Of a stretch of 64,000 nucleotides of DNA, positions 48,001-58,107 are shown one piece after another. This stretch comes from Suillus spraguei (Eukaryota; Basidiomycota; Agaricomycetes; Boletales; Suillaceae). A model generated the notes under the pieces. That model made no database searches and was not told the DNA's origin. It was given only the letters and a program-made list of their open reading frames with translations. The stretch spans positions 28,528 through 92,527 of the forward strand of contig JABCPU010000268.1 in NCBI GenBank assembly GCA_016800925.1, given 5' to 3'. A program made the position numbers and the translations under genes. Numbering within the stretch: the first letter of the stretch is position 1; every line of letters begins with the position of its first letter.

Positions 48001-49433
48001 ATCGCGAAACTGCAGTCGTTCTGCAAAGTCGCTCGTGATGCTGGGTATAAATGGGCATGGATGGACACATGCTGCATCGACAAGAGGAGCAACACTGAGG
48101 TTCAAGAATTGGTCAACTCCATGTTCGACTGGTACTGTCACACAGCACTTACCATTGTCTACCTATGCGATGTTTCTCCTTCATCTCAGCCCGGTGCATT
48201 AACGAGGAGTGTTTGGAACGAGCGGGGATGGACCTTTCAAGAATTCCTCGCTCCCAAAGTTGTTCTCTTTTATCAAAGGGATTGGTCGTTATATCTCGGT
48301 GATCGCTCTCTCAACCACAAAGAATCGCGTGCAATCATGAAGGAGTTGGAGGATACAACGGGAATAGATACGCAGGCCTTGGTGACCTTTTGTCCAGGTA
48401 TGAGCGGCGCACGGGAGAAACTGCAATGGGCATCAAAGCGCATCACCACTGTGCAGGAAGATGTTGCATATTCATTATTTGGCATCTTTGGCATTACGCT
48501 ACCTGTCATTTATGGCGAGAGGAAGCAACGTGCGCTTGGCCGGCTGTTGCAGGAAATCGTTTGTCACGAATTCCAAATACGAATCATTATTCTTTCCTCA
48601 ACTTTCCTAAAGTGTCTAAACCCAGCGCTAAGACAAACACAAACTCCATTGAAATCCCTATAACCACTTCTATAACCGAACTTCCTGATGAAGATGAAGA
48701 GATCTTTTATGATGCTATCAGATAAGATAAGATAAGATAGTGTCACATGATCTTAGAACCTTCTAGAATATGATGTCATAATAATGTCACAATCATCACA
48801 TCGTACAATTCTCATTTCTATTTTATGATTGGCTAGTAGTTTCAAACTCAGTTTATATCTCAGTTTCAATATGTGTATATAGTTAGCTAGTTTCGCTGTA
48901 GTAGTTCTTTAGTTCAAACCTCTTGTATCTACACCTGTAGCAATCCAAGACGTCCTTGCTCTTCTCTTCCTCTGTGATAACCTTAGTTTGAGTCCTAGTC
49001 TCTGCCCTAGCGTTAATTCGTTTTGTGGGTTGTGACATCGTTGCTGAATCAGGCGACATCACCGTTCTCGACTGGATTGGACAACCTTCCGAGTTCAATA
49101 GTTGTCTTCCAGCTCATATCACCTCTTATACCACCCCTCCACGCACCCCTCCATCTTTGTCTCAAGATGATATTAGCACACAAGTTTCTTCGCTGCGACG
49201 AACCGTGCCTACAGCTCTAGCATTGAGATTTTATGGCCAGTTTGAACAGCTGAGAGCTCCTCGTTTCGCAAATTGCAGACTTCATCTGCCTTGCATTTCA
49301 TTTCGTGTTACGGAAGTCAGACGGAGACATGGTCCAGCCCAGGAGACTCCCATCACATATGACATCAAGGCAGAGGGGCTTCACGATCTGCTGATCACCA
49401 CCGAAGAGATCCTAGTTCAGTTCTCGCGAGAAA
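45012..49433 (+). pseudogene. WD40-TPR-HET protein, copy B, 5' part
   Basis: Same architecture as copies A and C. Seven WD40 blades run 45050-45940 (VAVFPDKRRMVTASRDKTLRLWD, IYSLDFSPDGKVLASGSWDKT, TLIASASCDNRVRLWRLSD); TPR exons 46190-47610; HET domain 47690-49433 (CVLLSHRWEETEALL, YKWAWMDTCCIDKRS, RGWTFQEFLAPKVVLFY, TVQEDVAYSLFGIFG, LPVIYGERKQRALG). Breaks: one C missing near 45051, CGA to TGA after WRLSD at 45827-45829, and a solo LTR inside the HET domain at 48562-49037. The coding sequence stops at 49433 at the left end of a MITE that itself contains an LTR retrotransposon, and resumes at 57331. A TPR exon is tandemly duplicated (about 46015-46138 and 46195-46371). Unambiguously dead. Confidence 0.88.
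48562..49037. mobile_element. Solo LTR, 476 bp, with TCGTT target duplication
   Basis: The element starts TGTCAC and ends GTGACA (TG...CA with a 6-bp inverted repeat) and is flanked by TCGTT at 48557-48561 and 49038-49042. Copies A and C have uninterrupted sequence at this point (GGAAATCGTTGCTGGTC in C), which gives the empty site. The sequence differs from the 471-bp LTR of the nearby chromovirus, so it is another family. It includes a short GATAAGATAAGATAAGATA run at 48721-48739. No coding sequence. Confidence 0.92.
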
Positions 49434-49530
49434 CATCAGGAAATTCACACATTCCTTGACGTGCTTAATCAGCTTAACTCACTTATCTCAAAACTTGTTT
49501 GCTCTCTCTCACATCATTCACCTGGCATAT

Positions 49531-50001
49531 TGTTACAATCGTACGTGCCCCTATTCATTTTCTTACTTCACCGTATATATTACATAACGTGACTCTGACT
49601 TATATGCTCAACGCATCTGTACTATAGCTGCCTTCCTTCTTTGGATACGCACTTACGTTCTCACACTTCTCTTGGTCTGTGCGCACATATTGGCCTATTT
49701 AAGCACAGTGTACCTGTAGTAGATTCGTTACTTTAATCTTACTGGGTTTTACCTAGAATCTCCTTCGCTTAGGTCTCCAACCTAAGTCGTCTTGAATCGT
49801 CTCTAAGTCTAAGCACTCCTTAGTCTTAGTCTCTATTCTCGCGGATACCTCTTGGACTTATCCTTGAGGCTGAACCCTTGATCGTACTCGGAACGCGTTC
49901 CTTGTACTTTCACCTTGTCCTCTTCTGGATATTGTAAGAACTCCCAGCAGACCGTCTGTGTCTTTTCACTGTCGCTGGTGACGCCACCCCAGTTCGTAAC
50001 A
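49531..50001 (+). repeat. 5' LTR of the chromovirus
   Basis: 471 bp, starts TGTTAC and ends GTAACA (6-bp inverted repeat). TATTTAA at 49696-49702 is a TATA-like box; a start site 25-35 nt downstream would begin the RNA near 49728-49732. The same sequence is at 56679-57149. Confidence 0.95.
49696..49702 (+). promoter_or_regulatory. TATA-like box in 5' LTR
   Basis: TATTTAA, the only good TATA match in the LTR, placed about 30 nt before the segment that is complementary to the primer-binding site (49730-49740). The two positions support each other. Confidence 0.6.
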
Positions 50002-50002
50002 A

Positions 50003-50013
50003 AAGATTAAAGT
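50003..50013 (+). promoter_or_regulatory. Candidate self-priming primer-binding site
   Basis: AAGATTAAAGT begins one base after the LTR and is perfectly complementary over 11 nt to ACTTTAATCTT at 49730-49740, which lies where the transcript should start. This is the arrangement of Tf1-type elements, in which the 5' end of the element RNA folds back to prime reverse transcription instead of a tRNA. Confidence 0.65.
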
Positions 50014-50199
50014 CCATTTTGATCGTCGACTATCTAGTCTTCGACCCTGAACCCTGATCGCCTTGATCAGCAGACTAGCGTACGCGTACGCTGAGCAGAT
50101 TGTCAAGAGAAGCCCTCTGACAGAAGAAAGCCCTGACGGATAGCAAGACAGCACGTGTAGGCACCGAGAAAGTATAACTCACCAGAAGAATCATCAACC

Positions 50200-51036
50200 A
50201 TGTCGACCAAAGAATTCGAATACAAAATCGGTCAACCGATTGGTTTTGATGGAGATCGTGATAACTCTCGCGAGTTTATCCAGTCGTGCAATCTGCACTT
50301 TGACATCAATGAAAAGCTTTACACCACCGACAAGCAGAAGATCATCTACATAACATCCTTCATGACCGAAAAGAACGCCAAGTCATGGAAGGAGCAATTC
50401 CTTGAACACGCCCAATCTACCGACACTTCGGGACAAAAAGTTGGTTATGGGACGATGGTGGATTTTATGAAGAGCTTCAATGAAGCATTCCAACCAGTGG
50501 ATACCAGAATGACCGCACTTACACGCCTCAGAGATCTCAAACAAGGAACTGGAGATCTCCACACCTACGTCGCCGACTTTGAGGCACTTGCAGCCAAGGC
50601 TCAGGTTACTGACAACGCGACGAAGATCCAGTTCTTCCAAGACGGTCTTAATTGGGGTATCCTCACAAAGCTTTTCAATACAGGAGATATCTCCGAAATC
50701 TTCAGAGATGTTGTGTTGCAATGCGTTGCTATTGACAATGCCCATCATCGGCTTAACGCCATGAGGACGCGTCATGTCCCACAACAGAAGAAGAAGAATT
50801 ATGGGAATGCACGGTATATTCCGAATCGTGATTCCAATGCAATGGTCGTAGACCGAATCTCCGACATGGAGAGATCCGAATGCATGAAGAAAGGACAATG
50901 CTTCGGATGCAGAAAGACAGGACACCGTATTCATAACTGTCCTGACAGAAAGAAGAAGACCCCACTCCGACAAGCTGAAGTCAAAGGAGAAGAAGAAGAT
51001 GAAGAAACCGTAAGACGGATTGTTGAGGATTTTTGA
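50200..51036 (+). CDS. gag: Gag polyprotein of the chromovirus
   Basis: 278 residues, intact. An N-terminal capsid-like retrotransposon gag domain (SWKEQFLEHAQ, FNEAFQPVDTRMTALTRLRDLKQG, YVADFEALAAKAQV) is followed by a basic stretch and one CCHC zinc knuckle (CFGCRKTGHRIHNC, about residues 233-246). Gag forms the virus-like particle and packages RNA. It ends GAT TTT TGA at 51028-51036, and pol continues in the -1 frame from this point. The start is the first ATG after the leader and fits gag length in this group. Confidence 0.93.
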   Translation: MSTKEFEYKIGQPIGFDGDRDNSREFIQSCNLHFDINEKLYTTDKQKIIYITSFMTEKNAKSWKEQFLEHAQSTDTSGQKVGYGTMVDFMKSFNEAFQPVDTRMTALTRLRDLKQGTGDLHTYVADFEALAAKAQVTDNATKIQFFQDGLNWGILTKLFNTGDISEIFRDVVLQCVAIDNAHHRLNAMRTRHVPQQKKKNYGNARYIPNRDSNAMVVDRISDMERSECMKKGQCFGCRKTGHRIHNCPDRKKKTPLRQAEVKGEEEDEETVRRIVEDF

Positions 51037-54000
51037 CTTGGAGAAACAAAGACTCGACGTATGTTTCTCCCAATGTAATACTAAGACTTGTACGCGCTGT
51101 AGGTGAAAGAAAAGAACTTCGTGTCCCAATCACCCTCCACTCACGTACTCGTCTGAAATCCGTCGACACTACCGCTGTTATCGATTCAGGAGCAGCAGGA
51201 ACGTTCATCTCAGAAGAGTTTGTGAAACTCCATCAAATCACACGACGAAAACTCAAGGAACCATTTCGAGTTACAACGCAGATGGAACTCTCATAAAAGG
51301 AGGACCAATCACGCATTACTGCCTCCTCGTGGTCAAGATTGACGATCGAACCATGTATGGAAAATTCAATATCACCAAACTAGGAAGGAGAGATCAAATC
51401 CTTCTTGGGATTCCTTGGTTACGAGCAATGAACCCAATTATAGATTGGGCTGCCGAAACGCTTGTCCTTTCAAGAACAGAGAAATCAGACGAAATCGAAA
51501 TCGATCTTGATAAAGACCGAGAGAAGAATAGGTTGCCCCGACTATTCAAACATCATACTAAATGGCAACATTCTCGACTCCCGAGACCTAGCATCGCATC
51601 TCCTATCGAGATCCCTGAAAACTTAGAACCAGAAGTACGGATGCCACGTACTACAGAACCAATTCCACGCGTACAACTGCCGCGAGCAGTATCGCCGATC
51701 CCTCGCGCGGAGAAGCGCAAGAATGAATCTGAACCCGAGCATCGGGCCGGACAAGAACCTATTGAGCAACGACCAATAGAAGAACAGAAGCAAGGAAAAA
51801 GGAAACCAGAAGAAGAACTCCCAGGACGAAACACCAATGTACCGAAACTATCCAAGTTCTTCGTTCCCCCGAAAACCCTTTCAGCTTCAATAGAAGTAAT
51901 CCCTGATGAAGAAGAACCCGTGCCCTCGTTGATCCCAACCGAGGATGATGACCAATTCGATACCATGAATGACGTCTGGCATGCACCAGAAGTACGCGAA
52001 ATTTCCTCGTATGAACTAGGAGATGGAGAATTTCTTGTGGAATACGACACTGATGGATTAGCATGAGGATTATAGACGAAGTATCTATGGATACACCCTT
52101 GACACATGATGGAACTTCTCAACTCGAACAATCCTCCAACTACTCCACAAATTCTCTCCCGAAATACAGTAACAAAGCTCAGGAATTCGCCACGGACGAA
52201 AGGAAAAGAAAAAGAAATCCTTCAAGAATTGGTCCCAGATTATCTACACGACTTCGCAGACGTCTTTGCTAAAGACGGATTAAACAAACTACCCCCTGAA
52301 CGACCTGGTATTGATCATAGGATCGATACCAAACCCGGTTTTATTCCTCGCACGTCCAAGGTCTACCCGCTATCGGAAAAAGAACGCGCTGCGTCAAAAC
52401 GTTTATCGATGAAAACGTTGCGAAAGGTTTTATCTCAGAATCGAAGTCGCCTCAAGCTAGTGGCTTCTTCTTTGTAGGAAAGAAGAGTGGAGAACTGCGT
52501 CCCTGTCAAGATTACCGTTACATCAATGATTGGACAGTCAAAAACGCATATCCGCTCCCACTCCCTATTTCCCTTGTCGCGCGTCTACATAACGCACAGT
52601 TCTTTACGAAAATGGATATTCGGTCCGGTTATAACAATATTCGCATCCATCCTGACGATAGGTGGAAAGCTGCTTTTACCACGGAATTTGGCCTCTTTGA
52701 ACCGAACGTCATGTTCTTTGGCCTTTGCAATTCCCCAGCAACTTTTCAAGCGTACATGAATCGCACCTTTCAACAAGAAATCAATGAAGGATGGATGGTG
52801 ATCTATATGGACGATATCCTGATTTTCTCTACGACAATGGCAGAACATCGTGAACGGACCAGACGAGTCTTGATGAGGATAAGGAAAGAACATTGTTCTT
52901 GAAACCGGAGAAATGCACCTTTGATGCCGAAGAAGTGGAATACCTCGGAATGATAATTCGCCCCGGACAAGTTGCTATGGACACTGCCAAAACCAAGGGA
53001 ATCTCCGACTGGCCAATCCCGAAATCTGTAAAAGATGTTCGGTCATTCCTCGGTTTTTGCAACTTCTACCGCACGTTCATCTCCCACTATTCCGACATCG
53101 CTAGACCCCTTATCGATTTGACAAAGAAAGAGAAGGCCTTTGAATGGTCAACCGAATGTATGGACACCTTTAACGAACTGAAACGACGCTTTACATCCCA
53201 ACCGGTACTCCGTAACCCTGATCCTTCTCGACAATTTGCCATTGCTACCGACGCTTCGCTCGTAGCAACTGGCGGAGTTCTCCTGCAGACTGATGAGAAT
53301 GGTGTTTATCACCCTTGTGCATACCTTTCACAGTCTTTGAACCCCGCAGAACGCAATTATCAGATTTTCGATCGCGAACTCCTTGCCGTGATCCGGGCAT
53401 TGAACGAATGGCGTCACTATCTCGAAGGAAACCCACACCCCGTCCTGGTATTCACCGACCATAAGAACCTTCTGTACTTTAGAAGTGCACAGAAGCTCAC
53501 CCGTCGCCAAGCACGTTGGCAATTGATTTTGTCTATTTATGACATCGAACTGCATCACGTTGCAGGTACTAAATTAGCAGTACCTGATGCACTATCCCGC
53601 CGGCCTGATTATGATCTGGCAAAGACGATAACGAGGACCAAATCTCCTCCCGACGCTCTATTCGTTCGTCTTATCGACACCGACTTAAAGGATGTGCTAT
53701 CATCCTCTGACCCCTCGATGACCCTGTTTTCAAAACGGCATCTGATGCCCTTGACGGCGTGTGCCTGCCTCCTATGAAATCGGCACTCTCTGATTGGAAG
53801 ATTGAGGAGAATGTCCTCTATTTTAAGAATCGCGCTTATATTCCTCCGGCGCTTCGCTCCAATGTCCTGAAAAGGTATCATGATCATCCTACTGCGGGAC
53901 ATCCCGGTAGATTCAAAACCGAAGAGCTCGTTAAGCGGGAAGCCTGGTGGCCTGCAATGGGCTCTTATATTCGGAAATACGTTGAGGGTTGCGCCCTTTG

Positions 54001-55123
54001 TCAGCAAATGAAAGCTGATACTCATCCTGTTCGACCTCCGCTCACACCTATTCCTTCGTCGGCTGTTCGCCCGTTCTCCCAGGTCTCTGTTGATCTTATC
54101 ACCGACCTCCCCGTTTCTGGAGGCTTTGACAGTATCATGGTCGTGGTAGACCATGGCCTTACGAAGGGGGTAATTATTATCCCTTGTTTGAAAACTATCA
54201 CGTCAGAAGGTGTGGCCAAGCTATTTTTAAAACATGTTTACCGACGATTTGGACTCCATGACAAAGTTATCTCGGATCGAGGACCGCAATTCCTATCTCG
54301 CTTCTCAAAGGAACTTGCCCGACTTCTTGACTACGTCATCGCTCCATCCACGGCTTACCACCCACAGACTGATGGTCAAACGGAAAGGCTCAATCAAGAA
54401 CTTGAGACATATCTACGCATTTATTGTCGTAACAACCCCGAAGACTGGGTAGAACACCTACCACTCGCCGAATTCGTCCACAACCACCGAAAACACGATG
54501 CAAGGAACGCATCACCCTTCTATTTGATGATGGGATACGAACCACGCGCTATCCCTCATCTGATCCCTGATTCATCCGTCCCCGCAGCAGAAGATCGAGT
54601 ACGATCTCTGCAGAAGATAAGAGAAGAAGCAATCGCCTGTCACAACATCGCTATGCAGACAATGGCCGAACGATCCCGAGGAGATAAGTACATCCCATGG
54701 AAGATCGGAGATAAGGTTTGGCTATCCGCCGCTAATCTCAGATTTAAACTCCCATCAAGGAAACTGGCACCGAAACGATACGGACCTTTCCCGATCATCG
54801 ATGTCTTATCACCCATCACGTTCACACTCAAGCTTCCTCCGCAATGGAAGATTCACCCCACGTTCCACGCTTCTGTCTTATCGTCCTATAGCGAAACAGA
54901 CGTACACGGACCGAACTTCCCCGAACCCCCACCTGATATCATTGAAGAAGAAGAAGAATACGAAATAGAAGCAATTCTTTCCCATAAAGGAACCGGTACT
55001 CGCCGACGCTACCTTGTCTCCTGGAAAGGATATTCATCGGGAGATAACGAATGGCTCCCAGAAAAGAACTTAAAGAACTCCGCCCGAATTCTGAATGCTT
55101 ATAAGAAGCAACACGCCCTTTGA
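51033..55123 (+). pseudogene. pol: Pol polyprotein of the chromovirus (frameshifted)
   Basis: Domains in order: aspartic protease (VIDSGAAGTF, about 51180); a linker rich in Pro/Glu/Arg (51480-52060); reverse transcriptase with YMDD at about 52805-52820 (VIYMDDILIFS); RNase H (FAIATDASLVATGGVLLQ, about 53232); integrase with HHCC zinc module (HPTAGHPGRFK, CALCQQMKADTHP) and catalytic D-D-E regions (VSVDLITDLPVSGGFDSI; SDRGPQFLSRFSKELARLLD; TAYHPQTDGQTERLNQELE); C-terminal chromodomain (EIEAILSHKG, RYLVSWKGYSSGDNEWLP) ending at 55123. The frame changes at about 51273, 52400, 52880 and 53717, each equal to loss of one base, and the frame is unclear at 52066-52106. As written the protein cannot be made. 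The integrase-chromodomain part (53759-55123) is open. Confidence 0.92.
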
Positions 55124-55176
55124 TCATTCTTCAGTCAATCAACCGCACTAGCACTTGATCAACTATTTGTATCGAA

Positions 55177-56646
55177 ATGTCTTTCCCCACTGCCTACATT
55201 ACACCCGTCGTCGCTACCACCAATGACTCCGACTCTGAAACTGAACGATACGGAACCCTTACCGCTGAGATTGACAACTCCTCCTACATCGAAGCCGCCA
55301 TTCTCTGCGAAGGACACGCTCTCGAGATCGAAAGAATCCTTACTGAAAGAGGCGCCTTCCCTGCACTCCTCATCGTCAACATCATTCGCATCGCAGCCCT
55401 CATTGAAGCCACTGCCAAAGAAACAACAGAAATTACTCTCCGTCACCGCTTCCTTCATCTTCAAAAACGCATTCGTGCTTACGCTATGTTGCTTCTTCCC
55501 GATTCCTTTAAGAATGATGTTGAAGAAGCTATTCATATCATTGCCGAGCGTCGAGCAGGTGTTGCTCGACCTCCCTCTCCGCAGGAAGATGCGCCACTTC
55601 CTATCCCAGCACCCTCTTCTTCACGCGCTTATACTAGTCTTGATGCCTTTGCTGGCTTATACACTGCTGTCCAAGAGATCGGACAACTTACAAACCAAGT
55701 CGTCGAAACCATCCAGCAGTCCGTCACTGAAACAAGAGCAGCCCGAAACTTAGTGGAAGAAGCCATTACTGATCTACAACAGACGCAAAGTGATCTTGTT
55801 TCTCCGCGAACCCCATCCCCGATTCAACGACCAACTTCATCGCCTCCTACTACAGTTACCCATGAACACCCAGCATGGCTATATGAACCATGCACAGAGG
55901 AGCAGTATGCGGCAGCTAAATTGCTAAGGATTTCTGCCACTGAGCTGGTGACCCTCGGCCCTCGGCTTCGCGACCTTCATATTCATCCTCCTATGTCTAT
56001 TCCACCATCATTCGGCCCTATGGATCCCGTTTCACCAGTCTTAGTAAAAGATTTCGGTATCACATCTCCCTCTTCATCCACCGAACTCCTTGCAGCTGCC
56101 GAACGAACAGTTACCCCGGACCTCCCTACATCGGCATACACGTTATCCACCGCCCAACAAGCGCAGCTTAAGCGGCAGAACACCCTTGCCTTAAAACGAA
56201 TGATGAAGAAGAAGGGAAAGAAGCGCGCTAGATCCACCAGTCCTACGACCATCATTTCCCCATCTCCCTTACGCAAAGTTTCTTCCAACCCTGACGAGAA
56301 CATGAAGTGCCGGGTCTGTGGATTACTAGGACATCGCCAAAAGAACTGCGCGGAGTATCAGTGCAAGGTTTGCAGATATTGGTCGCCCACCCATTTATCC
56401 CTCTATTGTCCTCACCGAGTTGGGTCTCCGCCCTTTGAGTTAACTTGGAAAGATGAAGGATTTTACGACGCACTTCGTGCTTGGGAAAAGCAGCTTGACG
56501 ATGAACACATTCGTGCAGAGAAAAGGAGGGACTCTAAGCGTCGCGCTGGTCTAGAAGAAGCGAAGTATATGATGGGCGGATCATTCGCTGATGAAGATTA
56601 TGAGTTTAGTGATGACCCCGTCTACTATGCGAATCAAGATGAGTAA
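55177..56646 (+). CDS. Third ORF of the chromovirus, double zinc-knuckle protein
   Basis: 489 residues, intact, 53 nt after pol and on the same strand, ending 32 bases before the 3' LTR. The N-terminal half is acidic and helical (YIEAAILCEGHALEIERIL; IHIIAERRAGVARPPSPQED). The middle is rich in Ser/Pro/Thr with a coiled-coil-like stretch (AVQEIGQLTNQVVETIQQSV). The C-terminal part has a basic KKKGKKRARSTSP segment, a CCHC knuckle (CRVCGLLGHRQKNC) and a second C-x2-C-x6-H-x4-C knuckle (CKVCRYWSPTHLSLYC), then an acidic Asp/Glu tail. There is no signal peptide or membrane segment, so it is not env-like. I do not know its function; a second nucleic-acid-binding Gag-like or accessory protein is an inference from the knuckles. 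Confidence 0.85.
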   Translation: MSFPTAYITPVVATTNDSDSETERYGTLTAEIDNSSYIEAAILCEGHALEIERILTERGAFPALLIVNIIRIAALIEATAKETTEITLRHRFLHLQKRIRAYAMLLLPDSFKNDVEEAIHIIAERRAGVARPPSPQEDAPLPIPAPSSSRAYTSLDAFAGLYTAVQEIGQLTNQVVETIQQSVTETRAARNLVEEAITDLQQTQSDLVSPRTPSPIQRPTSSPPTTVTHEHPAWLYEPCTEEQYAAAKLLRISATELVTLGPRLRDLHIHPPMSIPPSFGPMDPVSPVLVKDFGITSPSSSTELLAAAERTVTPDLPTSAYTLSTAQQAQLKRQNTLALKRMMKKKGKKRARSTSPTTIISPSPLRKVSSNPDENMKCRVCGLLGHRQKNCAEYQCKVCRYWSPTHLSLYCPHRVGSPPFELTWKDEGFYDALRAWEKQLDDEHIRAEKRRDSKRRAGLEEAKYMMGGSFADEDYEFSDDPVYYANQDE

Positions 56647-56665
56647 AGCCGGTGACTTTACGTGT

Positions 56666-56675
56666 AAAAAGGGGG
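56666..56675 (+). promoter_or_regulatory. Polypurine tract
   Basis: AAAAAGGGGG followed by TAA and then the 3' LTR at 56679. It primes plus-strand synthesis in LTR elements. Confidence 0.85.
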
Positions 56676-56678
56676 TAA

Positions 56679-57149
56679 TGTTACAATCGTACGTGCCCCT
56701 ATTCATTTTCTTACTTCACCGTATATATTACATAACGTGACTCTGACTTATATGCTCAACGCATCTGTACTATAGCTGCCTTCCTTCTTTGGATACGCAC
56801 TTACGTTCTCACACTTCTCTTGGTCTGTGCGCACATATTGGCCTATTTAAGCACAGTGTACCTGTAGTAGATTCGTTACTTTAATCTTACTGGGTTTTAC
56901 CTAGAATCTCCTTCGCTTAGGTCTCCAACCTAAGTCGTCTTGAATCGTCTCTAAGTCTAAGCACTCCTTAGTCTTAGTCTCTATTCTCGCGGATACCTCT
57001 TGGACTTATCCTTGAGGCTGAACCCTTGATCGTACTCGGAACGCGTTCCTTGTACTTTCACCTTGTCCTCTTCTGGATATTGTAAGAACTCCCAGCAGAC
57101 CGTCTGTGTCTTTTCACTGTCGCTGGTGACGCCACCCCAGTTCGTAACA
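56679..57149 (+). repeat. 3' LTR of the chromovirus
   Basis: 471 bp, TGTTAC...GTAACA. By eye identical to 49531-50001 over the full length. Followed by CATAT target duplication. Confidence 0.95.
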
Positions 57150-57330
57150 CATATCTTATATTTTTTGAGTGCGAAATACAATAAAACATGTATATTAATA
57201 TATCTCAACTTTTTTTTTCTGAATTCATTCACGTTGAAATTTTGGACAAGTAGATTCAATTTCACCAAGGCAGTTAAGTGTAAATAAGTCCGCATAAGGG
57301 CACGTTAAGGAATGTGCGAATTTCCTGATG

Positions 57331-57704
57331 AAAGCCCATTCGGCAGATGTTCTTACTTGTCCGTGCATGGGATCAAGATCTTCTCGGGGTACCTGACTCT
57401 GCAGAGCTTGACTTCACAGACAATATGGTGAGCATAGGAAATTGGACTGAGTTCGACCCTGATTGACAACTCCCAGATGGACAACTCTAACAAATTTGCA
57501 GGCGGTTCGCCTGTTGAAGAGGAGCCTGGCTCACGAGCGTTGCGGTTGATGGTTCGCCTCGGACAACCTTTCGACGCATTTTTACTAGCACAGCAGCGTG
57601 TTGGAGAATACAAGAGGATTGCATCGGACCATCATATCGTTGCACAAGTCCAAGACATTACTTCCGTTGATAACATGGACACAGGTACTGTAGAAATACT
57701 TTAG
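57331..57704 (+). pseudogene. WD40-TPR-HET copy B, displaced 3' end
   Basis: Continues the coding sequence broken off at 49433 (cccattcggcagatgttctt...). The last part is open: RALRLMVRLGQPFDAFLLAQ, QRVGEYKRIASDHHIVAQVQ, DITSVDNMDTGTVEIL, stop 57702-57704. The matching end in copy C is at 63400-63570, and in copy A near 24700-24540. Confidence 0.85.
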
Positions 57705-58107
57705 CTGTATTTTTAAGCCCAAGCATCTATGTATTCGTTTGTGCACACCTACGTTGTTACCGTCTAGCTGCATGCAGAGATACCCAATACCCTTTAAAGC
57801 AGACCTATCCAGTAGGCATTACCTTCACCGTCATCCCGCACTAAATTGTTGCGCCGGTTCGAGCACCCCTAACGACAAATTCTACACGACAGAAGTCAGT
57901 GGTTTCAAGCTGCCAGGTTTCTGAAATCAACGTCATTCGTAACAGACAGATATCAAGATATCTGAGCGCTGCCTCTATACGATCTTACCTAAAACTCTAC
58001 CTTGCTCTTGTCTTCAACGAGTCCACGCTCGACCTTTAAATGCCGACGAAGAACCAAAATATTGTGTTTCAATATCGCGAACAGTATTTATATAGATTAT
58101 AGGAGCT
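57705..58107. other. No gene recognised
   Basis: Follows the end of copy B. AT-rich, short frames only. Confidence 0.4.

Larger units (their letters stand above)
49531..57149 (+). mobile_element. Ty3/gypsy chromovirus, 7.6 kb, CATAT target duplication
   Basis: Two 471-bp LTRs flank gag, pol (PR-RT-RH-IN-chromodomain) and a third ORF. The 5-bp duplication CATAT is at 49526-49530 and 57150-57154. The order RT before IN and the C-terminal chromodomain place it among chromoviruses (Ty3/gypsy). The LTRs show no difference by eye, meaning recent insertion. It lies inside a MITE, which lies inside a HET-gene pseudogene. Confidence 0.95.
49434..57330. mobile_element. MITE inserted in HET copy B, split by the chromovirus
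   Basis: Left end CATCAGGAAATTCACACATT (49434) pairs with the right end at 57330; 29 of 31 terminal bases are complementary. Flanks are AAA on both sides (49431-49433 and 57331-57333), a likely 3-bp target duplication, and removing the insert rejoins the HET coding sequence as in copy C. Without the nested retrotransposon the element is only about 273 bp and non-coding. Its first 11 bases match the MITE at 21492-21899. Confidence 0.85.

Noticed and set aside
55159..55536. Minus-strand frame antisense to the third chromovirus ORF
   Set aside because: The plus-strand frame is four times longer, has zinc knuckles and lies in element orientation; the minus frame is a shadow.
57150..57330. AT-rich stretch after the 3' LTR as remnant of another gene
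   Set aside because: It is explained as the right half of the MITE whose left half is 49434-49530.
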